Positions 25,856 to 34,544 of a DNA stretch of 64,000 nt are shown in pieces. Position 1 is the first letter of the stretch. Every line of letters begins with the position of its first letter. The notes beneath the pieces were generated by a model. The model searched no databases, was not told the origin of the DNA, and was given only the letters and a program-made list of their open reading frames with translations. This stretch comes from Paenibacillus xylanilyticus (lineage in GTDB: Bacteria > Bacillota > Bacilli > Paenibacillales > Paenibacillaceae), in the NCBI RefSeq assembly GCF_013359935.1, contig NZ_JABMCB010000190.1, positions 523,384 to 587,383 of the forward strand. Direction: 5' to 3'. Made by a program: the position numbers and the translations under genes.

Positions 25856-26728
25856 ATGCAAACATGGTTCATTACAGGAGCATCAGGAGGCTTGGCTTCA
25901 CGTATAACTCACCGGTTGCTTGATAGGGGGGACCGTGTAGCCGCAACGATACGCAAGCCGGGTGTGCTGGATGATCTGCAGGCACAGTATGGCTCCCAAC
26001 TATGGCAGGCTAATTTAGATCTGACAAACTCTCAGCAAATTGCTGAAGTGGTGGAACGTGCATTTTCAGAGTTGGGTACGATCGATGTGTTTGTCAATAA
26101 CGCAGCCTATGGATTGTATGGCGCAGTGGAAGAAGCAAGCGACAGGCAAATTGAGCATCAGTTTATGACCAATGTGCTTGGCTCCCTACGTGTAGCGCGT
26201 GCAGTCCTACCCTTTTTCCGTAAGCAGGGCGGCGGTCACATGGTACAGATTTCGAGTATGGCGGGTCATTATTCTATTCCGGGTATGGGACTGTATTGCT
26301 CTTCGAAATGGGCGGTCGAAGGAGCCTTTGAAGCGCTGGCTAAGGAAGTGGCTCCGTTCAATATTAAGACCACTATGGTGGAGCCCGGCGGAATCCGAAC
26401 GAATTTCATTACAAGCAACGCCGTATTCGGTGAGCGGATGGACGAATACCGGGATACGGAGGCGAGCCAATTCGTTAGCCTGATGAAGGGAGAACTGCCG
26501 GGTATAGATATGAGCATGTTCAATCAAATGGTTGTCGGCGATCCGGATAAAATGGCGCAGCAGATTATCCGTCGTGTCGACCAGGGAGAGGGTCCGATAC
26601 GTATGGCGTTGGGCAGTGACGCCTATGAGCAAATCCGAGCAGCCCTGCTGGACAGACTGGCCGCTCTGGAAGCACAGAAAGAGCTGGCTTACTCCACTGA
26701 TTCAGATGATGTGGTAAAACCATTTTAA
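25856..26728 (+). CDS. Short-chain dehydrogenase/reductase
   Basis: 290 residues, start at 25856 set by the ribosome site GGAGGGTG. The NAD(P)-binding loop reads TGASGGLAS, where the last Gly of TGxxxGxG is Ala. VNNAAYG, QISSMAG and the catalytic YCSSK follow, and then VEPGGIRTNF. The family (SDR with an RxxGxL-type N-terminus) uses NADP; substrate unknown. It is paired with the upstream XRE regulator. Confidence 0.9.
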   Translation: MQTWFITGASGGLASRITHRLLDRGDRVAATIRKPGVLDDLQAQYGSQLWQANLDLTNSQQIAEVVERAFSELGTIDVFVNNAAYGLYGAVEEASDRQIEHQFMTNVLGSLRVARAVLPFFRKQGGGHMVQISSMAGHYSIPGMGLYCSSKWAVEGAFEALAKEVAPFNIKTTMVEPGGIRTNFITSNAVFGERMDEYRDTEASQFVSLMKGELPGIDMSMFNQMVVGDPDKMAQQIIRRVDQGEGPIRMALGSDAYEQIRAALLDRLAALEAQKELAYSTDSDDVVKPF

Positions 26729-26836
26729 AGGATACCCAAGCATTCGACATTCACGACAACTGATATGCTCCTCTGAAGTAGCCGGTTTATTTATTAATCC
26801 TGCCTACTTAAAGGGGAGCTTGTTTAGGGCTTTTCG

Positions 26837-26864
26837 TTATTTGTGATACGGTTCACCGTATCAC
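26837..26864 (-). repeat. att-like site B: second displaced copy of the rlmH 3' end
   Basis: Minus strand encodes GEPYHK-stop (26857-26837) using CAC AAA TAA. Perfect 9-4-9 palindrome GTGATACGG/CCGTATCAC (26843-26864). Same orientation as rlmH and site A. Interpreted as the junction between two tandem elements. Confidence 0.55.
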
Positions 26865-26983
26865 TTTAAAGCGAAATAGAATACGCACATACTTCCCTAA
26901 AATAAAAGTCGTTTACATTTAAATATTATTTTGAGATTTTACATAAAACCTTCGGAGAAATTCTCAACTGATTCAAAATACAA

Positions 26984-27013
26984 AGCCACCTTATCTCAAA
27001 GGATAAGGTGGCT
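26984..27013. terminator. Terminator of the Abi-like gene
   Basis: Perfect 12-bp stem AGCCACCTTATC / GATAAGGTGGCT with a 6-nt loop. The minus strand continues TTGTATTTTG. It could also stop transcription from the SDR side. Confidence 0.75.
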
Positions 27014-27113
27014 AGGGACTTTTAGCAAGCTACGCAAGCTTGACACGCCGTCTTGGCTATTCGTTATTATATGTATTAATTTTAACCTATATTCGCGCTG
27101 AAGTCAATCCATT

Positions 27114-28331
27114 CTAGATCCATTCATTTATTTTTGAATTTCCCATCCTCTCAAACAATGCCAGAGTAATATCATCATTACCATACTTAGTTTCATTAAT
27201 CCAAAAATCGTGTAAAAATAACTTTATTTCTGATAAATCAATATACATTTTTAATACTTTTAATACATCGAATAATTTAATTACATATTGTGATCTCATA
27301 GGTGATAGGTGCAAGTCAGAGATCAGATGGTTATTTACTTTTAAACTTTGGGACGTTCTGAACCGATTAACCAGTTCAAAATGCGCACAGGAGTTTCGTA
27401 GCTCTCTAATTATCTCTAAAGAGTTTAAGAACTTCTCCTTCTCGTAGGGCTTCAAATGAAAGTCTCTTAAGACCGCATCAAGTGTACGTTTTTTTAATCC
27501 ATACATTAAGACAATCAAATCGTTTAACATTAAAGTTTTAATAACAACCCAGAACGGTGGATTATTATATTCATTAATATATGAAAATTTCAACTTACAA
27601 TCGTCAATATAGTTTAAACCTTGTATTGTTTCTTCTCTTTGTATATTTAAATTGAGGGATACAGTTGACCCAGAGGTTGTACTTACTGTATGCAGTGCAG
27701 CTAAAAGTGTTCTTTGGTTTGAATTATAGAACATACAGTTGCCCGCTTTTACTTCTCTTATCGAAGAAGATCCAAAGCGACCAGTAAAGACTCCTTTTAA
27801 TATAGTCTTCGAAGGTAGATACGTTACAATTCCATTAAATGTACCTCTAAATTTCCCTCTATACTTATAATTACTTCTAAATAATTTATGAGTTTTATCT
27901 TGGTTATTGGAATCGTAAAAATAATTCACATATTGTTTTGGTCCATCAGTTGATCCCGGTATATTATAATAATTTATATCTATATAATTATTATTTTCTG
28001 CTAAAGTTGAGCAATGATTCTTACAAAAGTGATATGAGATTGTTGTTTTTAATTTTGTTTCAAACTCTGATATTTTCTTTAATATTAAACTTGAGAATTG
28101 TTTGTCAAAATCATATAATCTTAAAAAATTATCAAATGACTTTTTAGTATATTTCTTAGGCAAATGTTTCGAGTCATCAAGTAATAATGTCTCATGACCA
28201 TTTATAAGATCAAAATAATTCTTTTCTTTAAGATGTTCTTTAGCAGAACCAAAATTATTAATCTGCAAACCTCTATTTTTTAATAATCGAATCTGATCAA
28301 AGATAGTATTAAATGCTTTGTCACTTGGCAC
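27114..28331 (-). CDS. Abi_2-like abortive-infection protein (HEPN motif)
   Basis: About 405 residues, very AT-rich compared with its neighbours. The N-terminus (FDQIRLLKNRGLQINN, AKEHLKEKNYFDLINGH, YDFDKQFSSLILKKISEFETKLKTTISYHF) and C-terminal half (PPFWVVIKTLMLNDLIVLMYGL, EIIRELRNSCAHFELVNRF) match AbiD/AbiF-type proteins. RNSCAH is the R-x4-H motif of HEPN RNases. Residues ~120-250 are a Gly/Thr-rich insertion that usual ~300-residue members lack. The GTG at 28331 follows a run of seven G by five bases. Probable phage defence, lying directly behind rlmH. Confidence 0.8.
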   Translation of the reverse strand: MPSDKAFNTIFDQIRLLKNRGLQINNFGSAKEHLKEKNYFDLINGHETLLLDDSKHLPKKYTKKSFDNFLRLYDFDKQFSSLILKKISEFETKLKTTISYHFCKNHCSTLAENNNYIDINYYNIPGSTDGPKQYVNYFYDSNNQDKTHKLFRSNYKYRGKFRGTFNGIVTYLPSKTILKGVFTGRFGSSSIREVKAGNCMFYNSNQRTLLAALHTVSTTSGSTVSLNLNIQREETIQGLNYIDDCKLKFSYINEYNNPPFWVVIKTLMLNDLIVLMYGLKKRTLDAVLRDFHLKPYEKEKFLNSLEIIRELRNSCAHFELVNRFRTSQSLKVNNHLISDLHLSPMRSQYVIKLFDVLKVLKMYIDLSEIKLFLHDFWINETKYGNDDITLALFERMGNSKINEWI

Positions 28332-28408
28332 CAAATCCCCCCCTTCTACCTATTTTACAAAACTTTATTGTCTATTAATAGACAATATAAGTTTAACAAT
28401 AATTTTCG

Positions 28409-28428
28409 CCCTACTTATGGTACGGTTC
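28409..28428 (-). repeat. att-like site C within the 3' end of rlmH
   Basis: The last five codons plus stop of rlmH (EPYHK), the same gene position used by staphylococcal SCC elements. It shares 19 of 20 bases with site A. Confidence 0.6.
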
Positions 28429-28890
28429 ATTCCGATTTATCTTCACCGCACGATAAATCTGCTCCACCAGCACCAGCCGCATCAACTGGTGCGGCAGGGT
28501 CATGCGCCCGAAGCTCAAGCGCTGCTTCGCGCGGCGCAGTACCTCATCGGAGAGCCCATGGCTTCCTCCGATGACAAACACGACATGGCTCGTCCCATAC
28601 GTGCCGAGCTTGTCGATCTCTGCTGCCAGCTCCTCGGAACTCCAGAGCTGGCCGTCCAATGCGAGCGCAACGACATGCGCCTCGCTTTTCACATGCGCGA
28701 GGATGCGTTCACCCTCGCGCTCCTTCACCGCCCGCACCTCAGCTTCGCTCAGGGTGTCGGGCGCCTTCTCATCTGCGACCTCGATCATCTGAAACTTGAT
28801 GTACGGGGCAAGTCGCTTGGCATATTCCTGAATGCCGAGCGTCAGATATTTTTCCTTCAATTTGCCTACGCCAATAATCTGAATGAACAT
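28411..28890 (-). CDS. rlmH: 23S rRNA pseudouridine-1915 N3-methyltransferase
   Basis: 159-residue SPOUT methyltransferase (orfX homologue) that methylates pseudouridine 1915 in helix 69 of 23S rRNA using SAM. Motifs: IQIIGVGKLKEKYLTLGIQEYAKRL, VALALDGQLWSSEELA, FVIGGSHGLSDEVLRRA (SAM knot) and the conserved end EPYHK. The ATG follows GAGGAGG. Position downstream of the wal/htrA block is as in other Bacillales. Its 3' end is the apparent island insertion point and remains intact. Confidence 0.97.
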   Translation of the reverse strand: MFIQIIGVGKLKEKYLTLGIQEYAKRLAPYIKFQMIEVADEKAPDTLSEAEVRAVKEREGERILAHVKSEAHVVALALDGQLWSSEELAAEIDKLGTYGTSHVVFVIGGSHGLSDEVLRRAKQRLSFGRMTLPHQLMRLVLVEQIYRAVKINRNEPYHK

Positions 28891-29372
28891 AAAACCATTT
28901 CCTCCTCATGATCCAATCCTGTATGTATCTATTTATGAACGGTGCTTCCCCGCACCTATGATCTCAATGATGAAACCCGCATCCACTACCGAACCTCTCA
29001 CACCTTATACAGCCTCATGTACATGTTTTGTCCAGCTAGCAAACCTCACGCACCTTAATACGAGGAAGTAAGGGCTCTATACAGTTCATTTCTGGCAAAT
29101 AGCGTGTATACGGTTCGTTAACCCCGCATATTGGCCCAAATCAACCCATTTAAAATGTCTCAGGTTCCTTACATTACGCTTCAAAGAATGACTCTCCCTA
29201 CCCGACTTCACCCACAGACAGCAGATACCGCCATCTCCTCATTCTCCGACAAACACAAAAAGAGCGCTCCGACACGCTCTCCCTGCTTCTTGCCTTTGAT
29301 GTTCATACCGGATGGCAGGCGAGCGAGTGCGTCCATAAGGGACGCCTCTGCTGCGGATGCCTACACAGTACG
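28891..29372. other. Intergenic region between rlmH and the CxxH/CxxC gene
   Basis: 482 bp. It holds the terminator of the upstream small gene (29256-29280) and presumably the rlmH promoter; I see no convincing promoter or further gene. A 42-codon minus-strand frame (29343-29215) overlaps the terminator, lacks a good ribosome site, and is not called. Confidence 0.4.
29256..29280 (-). terminator. Terminator of the CxxH/CxxC gene
   Basis: AGAGCG / CGCTCT stem with an 8-nt loop followed by TTTTTGTG on the minus strand. Confidence 0.65.
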
Positions 29373-29540
29373 CTAGACGACGAGATACTCGGCCTTTTGT
29401 TCGCACTCGGCGCACTTCGCAGGCGGGTCCCAATCGGCAAATTCCGTCTCCTTCAGATCAACAATATCCGGAGCGTCCTCATACTCATCGACAAACATGT
29501 CGATGGCAATGTCCACGTGTTCTTTGCATACAACGTACAT
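29373..29540 (-). CDS. Small CxxH/CxxC zinc-ribbon-like protein
   Basis: 55 residues beginning MYVVCKEHVDIAIDMFVDEY and ending with AKCAECEQKAEYLVV. The CxxH (residues 5-8) and CxxC (43-46) pairs form a probable Zn site. This matches the short acidic CxxH/CxxC family found beside rlmH in Bacillaceae and Paenibacillaceae; function unknown. A GAAAGG lies ~11 bases upstream of the ATG; an in-frame ATG at 29552 is possible. Own terminator downstream. Confidence 0.85.
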   Translation of the reverse strand: MYVVCKEHVDIAIDMFVDEYEDAPDIVDLKETEFADWDPPAKCAECEQKAEYLVV

Positions 29541-29714
29541 CCGTTCAAGCATCCTTTCTGTAACCAGCTATGCTCCCGATTCACAACCGCTTATCCTTAC
29601 AGGATAGCCACTTCTCTGTTCTATCACACCTGCGGTGGAAAAGAAACCCCTAACCCTCATTTATCGAGTTTAACCCCCAATAATCTTCCCCAACCGACAG
29701 AAATAAAACCAAAA

Positions 29715-29757
29715 AGCGTTTCTTAATGCCACCGATCCGGTGCACCCAAGAAACGCT
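29715..29757 (-). terminator. Terminator of the lipoprotein gene
   Basis: Perfect 10-bp stem AGCGTTTCTT / AAGAAACGCT with an inner short stem (CACCG/CGGTG), followed by TTTTGGTTTTATTT on the minus strand. Confidence 0.85.
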
Positions 29758-29821
29758 CCTATACTTTCAAACAAGGAACCCCATTAAGGTTTCATTGCGT
29801 TCGTTCTCCAGTCCAAGTTCC

Positions 29822-30343
29822 TTACTTCAATCCCGATTGTGCCTTGGTCAGCAGCTTGCCGCTATGGAACGCCAGAACTGCGTTGGCGCCCAAATCACCA
29901 GAACCCTTATAATTATAAACCACTGAATTTTCCGCCTCACTCAGGGCCTCACCTTCACCGCCAACGATCTCTTTCACTTCATCATACGACATACCCACCT
30001 CAATCTTTTCGTATTGGGCAAACGTAATAAGCACGCCATCTCCCTTCCCTGCAGATCCGTTGTCTCCTGCAAGAGCAGACTCAGTTCCACCCGCATCATT
30101 TACCGCTGTCACCGTGCTGTTCAGCTCGTCCAGCTTCTTCTCCAGCTCTGCAATCTTCTCATCCTGTTCTACGCTCTTCTCACCTTGTGAGGCAAGCTGC
30201 TTCTCCAGACCTGCAACTCGTCCCTCCAAACCGCTGTTATCCGCAGATCCGGATGAAGACACCTCAGACCCACACGCAGACAGTACGGACAATGACAGCA
30301 GTAATGCCGCTCCTCCGAGCGATTTTTTCACCAAATGTTTCAT
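29822..30343 (-). CDS. Lipoprotein with coiled coil and SmpA/OmlA-like (DUF3862) domain
   Basis: 173 residues from the ATG at 30343 (GGGGAG upstream). Lipobox LSVLSAC at ~20-26, then a Ser-rich linker, a coiled coil (~45-85, LEGRVAGLEKQLASQGEKSVEQ), and a C-terminal domain ITFAQYEKIEVGMSYDEVKEIVGGEGE...VVYNYKG typical of DUF3862/BLIP-like folds. Lipid-anchored on the outer face of the membrane; role unknown. Monocistronic, between the htrA-like gene and the CxxH/CxxC gene. Confidence 0.85.
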   Translation of the reverse strand: MKHLVKKSLGGAALLLSLSVLSACGSEVSSSGSADNSGLEGRVAGLEKQLASQGEKSVEQDEKIAELEKKLDELNSTVTAVNDAGGTESALAGDNGSAGKGDGVLITFAQYEKIEVGMSYDEVKEIVGGEGEALSEAENSVVYNYKGSGDLGANAVLAFHSGKLLTKAQSGLK

Positions 30344-30617
30344 CGAAATAAGCTCCCCTCTTCCAAACTGGTCATTCCAATCCAGCCACGACAAATGCAT
30401 GTTACTCGCATAATCGAACAACTTGGCACGTATTGAAATAGTCTATCATAGCCTTCACCTGCTGTAACTGAGACTTTGGCTCTGGTTCAATCCGCTTATG
30501 GATAGGAAAATAAAAAAAATCCCCGATTCATGTCAGAAGGTTCTACCATTCCAATGAATGATGTGCCGCTTCTTCCACAAGCAGAGGACTTCTTAGCAAA
30601 TCTATTTCCGATTACCT

Positions 30618-31889
30618 TTACTCCGGTTTATCCGTCAGCTTCACCGACACCTTCTCGGCATTGCCGTCCCGGTAAAAGGTCACTTCAATGGTATCGCCGA
30701 TCTTCTTCTCATCGTACAGATATTTCCGCAGATCGAGCGTAGAGGTAATTTTTTGCCCGTCAAATTCCGTAATGACGTCATTGAGCTTCAAGCCCGCTTC
30801 AGATGCCGGACCAGATGCTTCAAGCACCACCACACCGCTGTCGACGTGAGATGGCAGCTTCAGATCTTTGCGCTGCTCGTCATCCAGTGGAGCATATGGA
30901 TTGCTGAGATCGACGGTGTACACGCCCAGGTATGGACGGGATACTTTGCCGTTCAGCAGCAGCGAATCCACGGTTTTCATCACTTCGTTCATCGGAATCG
31001 CGAAGCCCAGGCCCTCAACACCTGTGTCCGAGATTTTCATCGTGTTGATGCCGACCACTTTCCCGTTCAGATCGACCAGCGCACCTCCGCTGTTTCCTTC
31101 GTTGATCGCTGCATCGGTCTGGATCACATTCTGCTCCCAGTCATATACACCATCCTGATTAATGGATACCGGCAGAATGCGGTCGGTATAACTGACAATA
31201 CCGGATGTCAGCGTGCCGCCCAGACCAAGCGGATTCCCGATCGCGAGTACTGTCTGACCACGCTGAAGCTTGCTGGAATCACCAATCTCCGCTACTGGTC
31301 CAATGCCTTTGGCGTCTTCTACCGACATAACTGCAATGTCACTTACGCGGTCTTTGCCGACCAGTTTCGCCTTGTGCGTTTCGCCTTCGACGGTCACGAT
31401 CTCCAAATCACTTGCCCCTTCGACTACGTGATGGTTGGTCATAATATAGGCCTTGCCATCTTCCTTCTTGAAAATGACACCTGACCCGAGCGCCGAGTCT
31501 TCCATGGACAGGCTGCCACCTGTCTTATGGTTCACAATGCTCACCACCGAAGGACGTACCTCAGCTGCCGCCTGAATAATCCGGTCATATGGGTCAGCGG
31601 TCTGCGCCGCCTGCACATTACTCCCGTTTCCACCATTGCCTGTCGCGTTAGCAAGAGGGATGGATGCAGGCTGCATAATGAAGCTGAACAGCGTAACGGT
31701 CACGATGGAACTGATTACCGAACTAATCACTGCTACCTTCACGGTGGAGCTGATGCCTGAGCGCGATCTGCGCGGATTTTGCCAGCGGTCCCGCCCACCG
31801 GGACGGATAATCTGAAGTTTGCCTTTCTGTACAGGCTCGGCGCGTCTTGATACTTTGGTTGAATAAAAATCGTCTCCGAACAATCCCAT
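30618..31889 (-). CDS. HtrA-like membrane serine protease with PDZ domain
   Basis: About 423 residues, equivalent by position to htrC/yyxA next to the wal genes of B. subtilis. A cytoplasmic Arg-rich N-terminus, one TM segment (~45-65), a trypsin-like domain with His (IMTNHHVVEGA), Asp (VSDIAVMSV) and Ser (NEGNSGGALVDLNG), then a PDZ domain (~310-420, HVDSGVVVLEASGPASEAGLKLND). Degrades misfolded envelope proteins. Start at 31889 is chosen for GGGGAGAGG upstream. Not tightly coupled to walJ: 0.9 kb separates them. Confidence 0.94.
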   Translation of the reverse strand: MGLFGDDFYSTKVSRRAEPVQKGKLQIIRPGGRDRWQNPRRSRSGISSTVKVAVISSVISSIVTVTLFSFIMQPASIPLANATGNGGNGSNVQAAQTADPYDRIIQAAAEVRPSVVSIVNHKTGGSLSMEDSALGSGVIFKKEDGKAYIMTNHHVVEGASDLEIVTVEGETHKAKLVGKDRVSDIAVMSVEDAKGIGPVAEIGDSSKLQRGQTVLAIGNPLGLGGTLTSGIVSYTDRILPVSINQDGVYDWEQNVIQTDAAINEGNSGGALVDLNGKVVGINTMKISDTGVEGLGFAIPMNEVMKTVDSLLLNGKVSRPYLGVYTVDLSNPYAPLDDEQRKDLKLPSHVDSGVVVLEASGPASEAGLKLNDVITEFDGQKITSTLDLRKYLYDEKKIGDTIEVTFYRDGNAEKVSVKLTDKPE

Positions 31890-32653
31890 CGTGATCCTCT
31901 CCCCTTCGTTGTCACGCATCCAGATCCTGACTGCCGCCTGAACATTCTGGCATGGCCAACGATGGTGTTCTCACATAGCCTACTCCGCCGACAGATGAAC
32001 CTTTCGAGCGCTGTTACTCAAATTTCCTTATTCCAAGTTGAAAATTTGTTCACAGCCGTATGCTCCCGAACCAGCTTTCTTTCAGAAAACTTTCAGGCGA
32101 ACACTTCGTTTCTCCAGGTTCCTTCTGTCGTCTCCGTTACGTGAAGACCCCAACGGTTTTCCATGCTTTCTAGCATTTTTCAAGGTTGTTTTGCATATCG
32201 CTGCATCCCCGCTATCCCGAAATGAAGCGTCTATGTACAACAGAACGGGCACTCCCATCCTGTCCGTGACTCTATCAGCAACGTTCTCGTATTCTACGAC
32301 ATGCCAACTTCCCGAACAAACAAGCCTATTTCCAAGGCTCCATATATACTAAACACGCCAAATTCAAAAAAGTTGCATATTTACGAAGATTGACGCAAAT
32401 TTCTGCTAAAACGGACTTACCAATAACGGACCTACAATAAAACGTCCATAGTAACTATCACCACAAAATCCGGTTCGCTAAGCGCACTTTTACCAATTTC
32501 CTAAGAACTTTTTCAGTTCATGAAGCTACAGATTTCAGCATACACGCCTAGCAATTCAAATTATAGCGGCAAAAAGAGGAATGTTTTCCATCCAGCCTGA
32601 CTACAATAATAGTAAAAGACCAATTCGAAGGTTCATAGAAGGAGGTTTTACTT
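31890..32653. other. Non-coding stretch upstream of the htrA-like gene
   Basis: 764 bp with no credible gene on either strand. It carries copy 3 of the dispersed repeat (31965-32143). The remainder to 32640 is AT-rich unique sequence ending in the promoter region of the 70-residue protein gene. Confidence 0.45.
31965..32143 (-). repeat. Copy 3 of the dispersed non-coding repeat
   Basis: Minus strand: GTAACGGAGA, CAGAA, CTGGAGAA, CGAAG, GTTCGCCT (5' block, as copy 1), then ~75 bp further GTAACAGCG-TCG-AAGGTT..TCTG..GCG.AGT (3' block, as copies 1 and 2). The middle has AAAGTTTTCTGAAAGAAAGCT, which could pair locally. Non-coding. Confidence 0.6.
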
Positions 32654-32866
32654 ATGGAACGCACACGTACCCTCACAGCCATGGATGAGGTTCATATGGC
32701 GGCCAAGCTGGCCGATCTCAAAGAAGAACATTACCGTAACACTCTAGCGCTAAGCACCATCATCGAGCTGTTGATTGACAAAGGCATTCTGACCCGCGAG
32801 GAAGTGGAACGCAAAGCCGCCGAGCTCGACAGCTTTATGGCTCACCCACCCTATCCCATGGCGTAG
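32654..32866 (+). CDS. Conserved-type small hypothetical protein (70 aa)
   Basis: MERTRTLTAMDEVHMAAKLA through LIDKGILTREEVERKAAELD; one or two amphipathic helices, no signal peptide or metal site. A strong AAGGAGG lies nine bases before the ATG, which makes it a credible gene although I do not recognise the family. Its 3' end overlaps the convergent walJ 3' end by 32 bp, so mutual antisense effects are possible. Confidence 0.7.
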   Translation: MERTRTLTAMDEVHMAAKLADLKEEHYRNTLALSTIIELLIDKGILTREEVERKAAELDSFMAHPPYPMA

Positions 32867-33641
32867 GACGGTCATAATACGTATCACAGAGTTTGAATTC
32901 ATGATCCTTATAAAAACAACCCCGGCTCTCCATGGCTTCACGCACGGTCATTTTCGCCAAATCCATCATATTGTGATCCCGGCTGAGATGTGCCAGATAC
33001 GTGCGCTTGATGCGTCCGTTCATCAGCTCACTGAGCGCTGCCCCTGCCGCTTCGTTCGACAAATGCCCGATGTCGCTCAGAATGCGGCGCTTGGTGTTCC
33101 ATGGATACCGCCCCATGCGCAGCAATTCGACATCATGATTCGCCTCCAGCACCAGCACATCGGAATCTGCGATCGCATCGCGAACCTTGTCGCTCATATA
33201 TCCGAGGTCTGTTGCAACGGATAGCTTTTCACTCCCATCATCGAACGTGTACCCCACCGGTTCCGCTGCATCATGGGAGATGCCGAAAGACTCCACGCGC
33301 AGAGAGCCAAAATCATGCTGCTCCCCCGTCTCAAACACCCTCCGGTTTTCCTCTGGAATCGCCCCAACCGACTTCTCCAGCGCCGCCCACGTATTCGTAT
33401 TCGCATAGATTGGTAAATTATATTTCCGAGACATCGCGCCTAGTCCTTTAATGTGATCGGAATGTTCATGTGTAACCAGAATCCCGTCCAACTCCGTTCC
33501 TGAAATCTCCCGTTCCAGAAACAATGCCTCTAGCCGCTTCGCACTAAGGCCCGCGTCAATCATGAGTGATGTTCCCCCATGCTGTATGACCGTGGCGTTC
33601 CCTGTCGAACCGCTGGATAACACCGTAAAATATATCCCCAT
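32835..33641 (-). CDS. walJ: WalJ/YycJ metallo-beta-lactamase-fold exonuclease
   Basis: 268 residues. The MBL fold with HxHxDH-type site reads VTHEHSDHIKGLGAMSRK. The N-terminus FTVLSSGSTGNATVIQHGGTSLMIDAGLS, LEANHD and LAHLSRDHN are typical of YycJ. Members are Mn-dependent 5' exonucleases implicated in mismatch repair in related bacteria. Last gene of the wal block, six bases after walI. The conserved synteny with walRKHI makes the assignment secure. Confidence 0.94.
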   Translation of the reverse strand: MGIYFTVLSSGSTGNATVIQHGGTSLMIDAGLSAKRLEALFLEREISGTELDGILVTHEHSDHIKGLGAMSRKYNLPIYANTNTWAALEKSVGAIPEENRRVFETGEQHDFGSLRVESFGISHDAAEPVGYTFDDGSEKLSVATDLGYMSDKVRDAIADSDVLVLEANHDVELLRMGRYPWNTKRRILSDIGHLSNEAAGAALSELMNGRIKRTYLAHLSRDHNMMDLAKMTVREAMESRGCFYKDHEFKLCDTYYDRPTPWDRVGEP

Positions 33642-33647
33642 AACGCA

Positions 33648-34400
33648 TTACTCCCCTGATTTGTCTGTCTTGGGACTGAATACATCCCCACTGATGCCCT
33701 GCACGTACAACACTTCGCCACTTTCCAGCACGAACCGCCATGCCGGCATCGCTACCTGCATATCTGAATTAAACAACTGGCCGTAATAGCCCAGCTGAAT
33801 GTCTTTGACAATCGCATCGTTTGGCAAAAAGTTCTCGATCAGCGTTCCCAGCGCCTTGGGCGCCGGAAGCACCTGCTGATCGCTCTCCTCCGCGGTTGTA
33901 ATCCGCACCGGAGTCTGACGGTAACCCGTAATTTTCTGATCGCTGTAGAACAGCTCCAGACTGACATTGAAGAGCGGCCATTTTCCATCGACAAGCGGAT
34001 GAAGCACAAAGGCCCCATCCTCTGTCATCAGCTGATCCAGCCGATATGTGCCGATCTGCGGAATTTCGCTCGCCAGCACGTCCTCCAGCTCCCTCTGCGA
34101 GAAGATCAGCTTACTGTCCACCGGCTGCTCAAGCTCGACCTGAATCCCTGTCTTGTCCTCTTCTACAAACTCATAGGACAGCTTCGGCAGCTTCGGCGTT
34201 TCGTTCGGAATGGGAGCCAGCACCTGGATGCCCTTCTCTTCCATCGCCTGCTGCGTATTATCTGCCAGCGAGGTGAAGTCCAGATTGGCTCCGGCCGTCT
34301 CCCGCGCATCCATCCAGATCTGATAACCCAATACCAGATTCAGCAGCAGGAAGGCATAGATCAACACATTTTTCGCCCGTCCCCAATCCAAAACGTTCAC
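33648..34400 (-). CDS. walI: WalI/YycI regulator of WalK
   Basis: 250 residues with one N-terminal TM helix (NVLIYAFLLLNLVLGYQIWMD) and an extracytoplasmic domain with repeated beta strands (TYRLDQLMTEDGAFVLHPLVDG, VRITTAEESDQQVLPAPKALG). YycI with YycH restrains or tunes WalK through membrane contacts. ATG preceded by GGGAGG. Unusually separated from walH by ~395 bp of non-coding sequence. Confidence 0.92.
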   Translation of the reverse strand: MNVLDWGRAKNVLIYAFLLLNLVLGYQIWMDARETAGANLDFTSLADNTQQAMEEKGIQVLAPIPNETPKLPKLSYEFVEEDKTGIQVELEQPVDSKLIFSQRELEDVLASEIPQIGTYRLDQLMTEDGAFVLHPLVDGKWPLFNVSLELFYSDQKITGYRQTPVRITTAEESDQQVLPAPKALGTLIENFLPNDAIVKDIQLGYYGQLFNSDMQVAMPAWRFVLESGEVLYVQGISGDVFSPKTDKSGE

Positions 34401-34544
34401 CTCCCTAAGTCAGATATCTGAAATACTTTTTAAATTGGCCTACACTTTCACCGGATTTGGCCCGTTCATAGCCTTTGCACTTTGAAGTTACAGGATCTAG
34501 CGAATCTAGCGCATGCTATTAGATCCCATTTTCACAGATCTGTG

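Larger units (their letters stand above)
20897..28428. mobile_element. Putative SCC-like island at the 3' end of rlmH
   Basis: Three same-orientation copies of the rlmH terminus (minus-strand EPYHK plus stop) lie at 20897-20917, 26837-26857 and in rlmH itself at 28411-28428. The first shares 19 of 20 bases with rlmH across its end. A large serine recombinase relic lies between. Staphylococcal SCC elements insert at exactly this part of rlmH through large serine recombinases (Ccr). I infer two consecutive insertions: A-B (~5.9 kb) and B-C (~1.6 kb). No intact recombinase remains. Confidence 0.6.

Noticed and set aside
29215..29343. 42-codon frame after the CxxH/CxxC gene
   Set aside because: It spans the terminator at 29256-29280 and lacks a credible ribosome site.
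29569..29600. Fourth copy of the dispersed repeat
   Set aside because: Only 11 bases (TATGCTCCCGA) match the middle of copy 3; neither conserved block is present.
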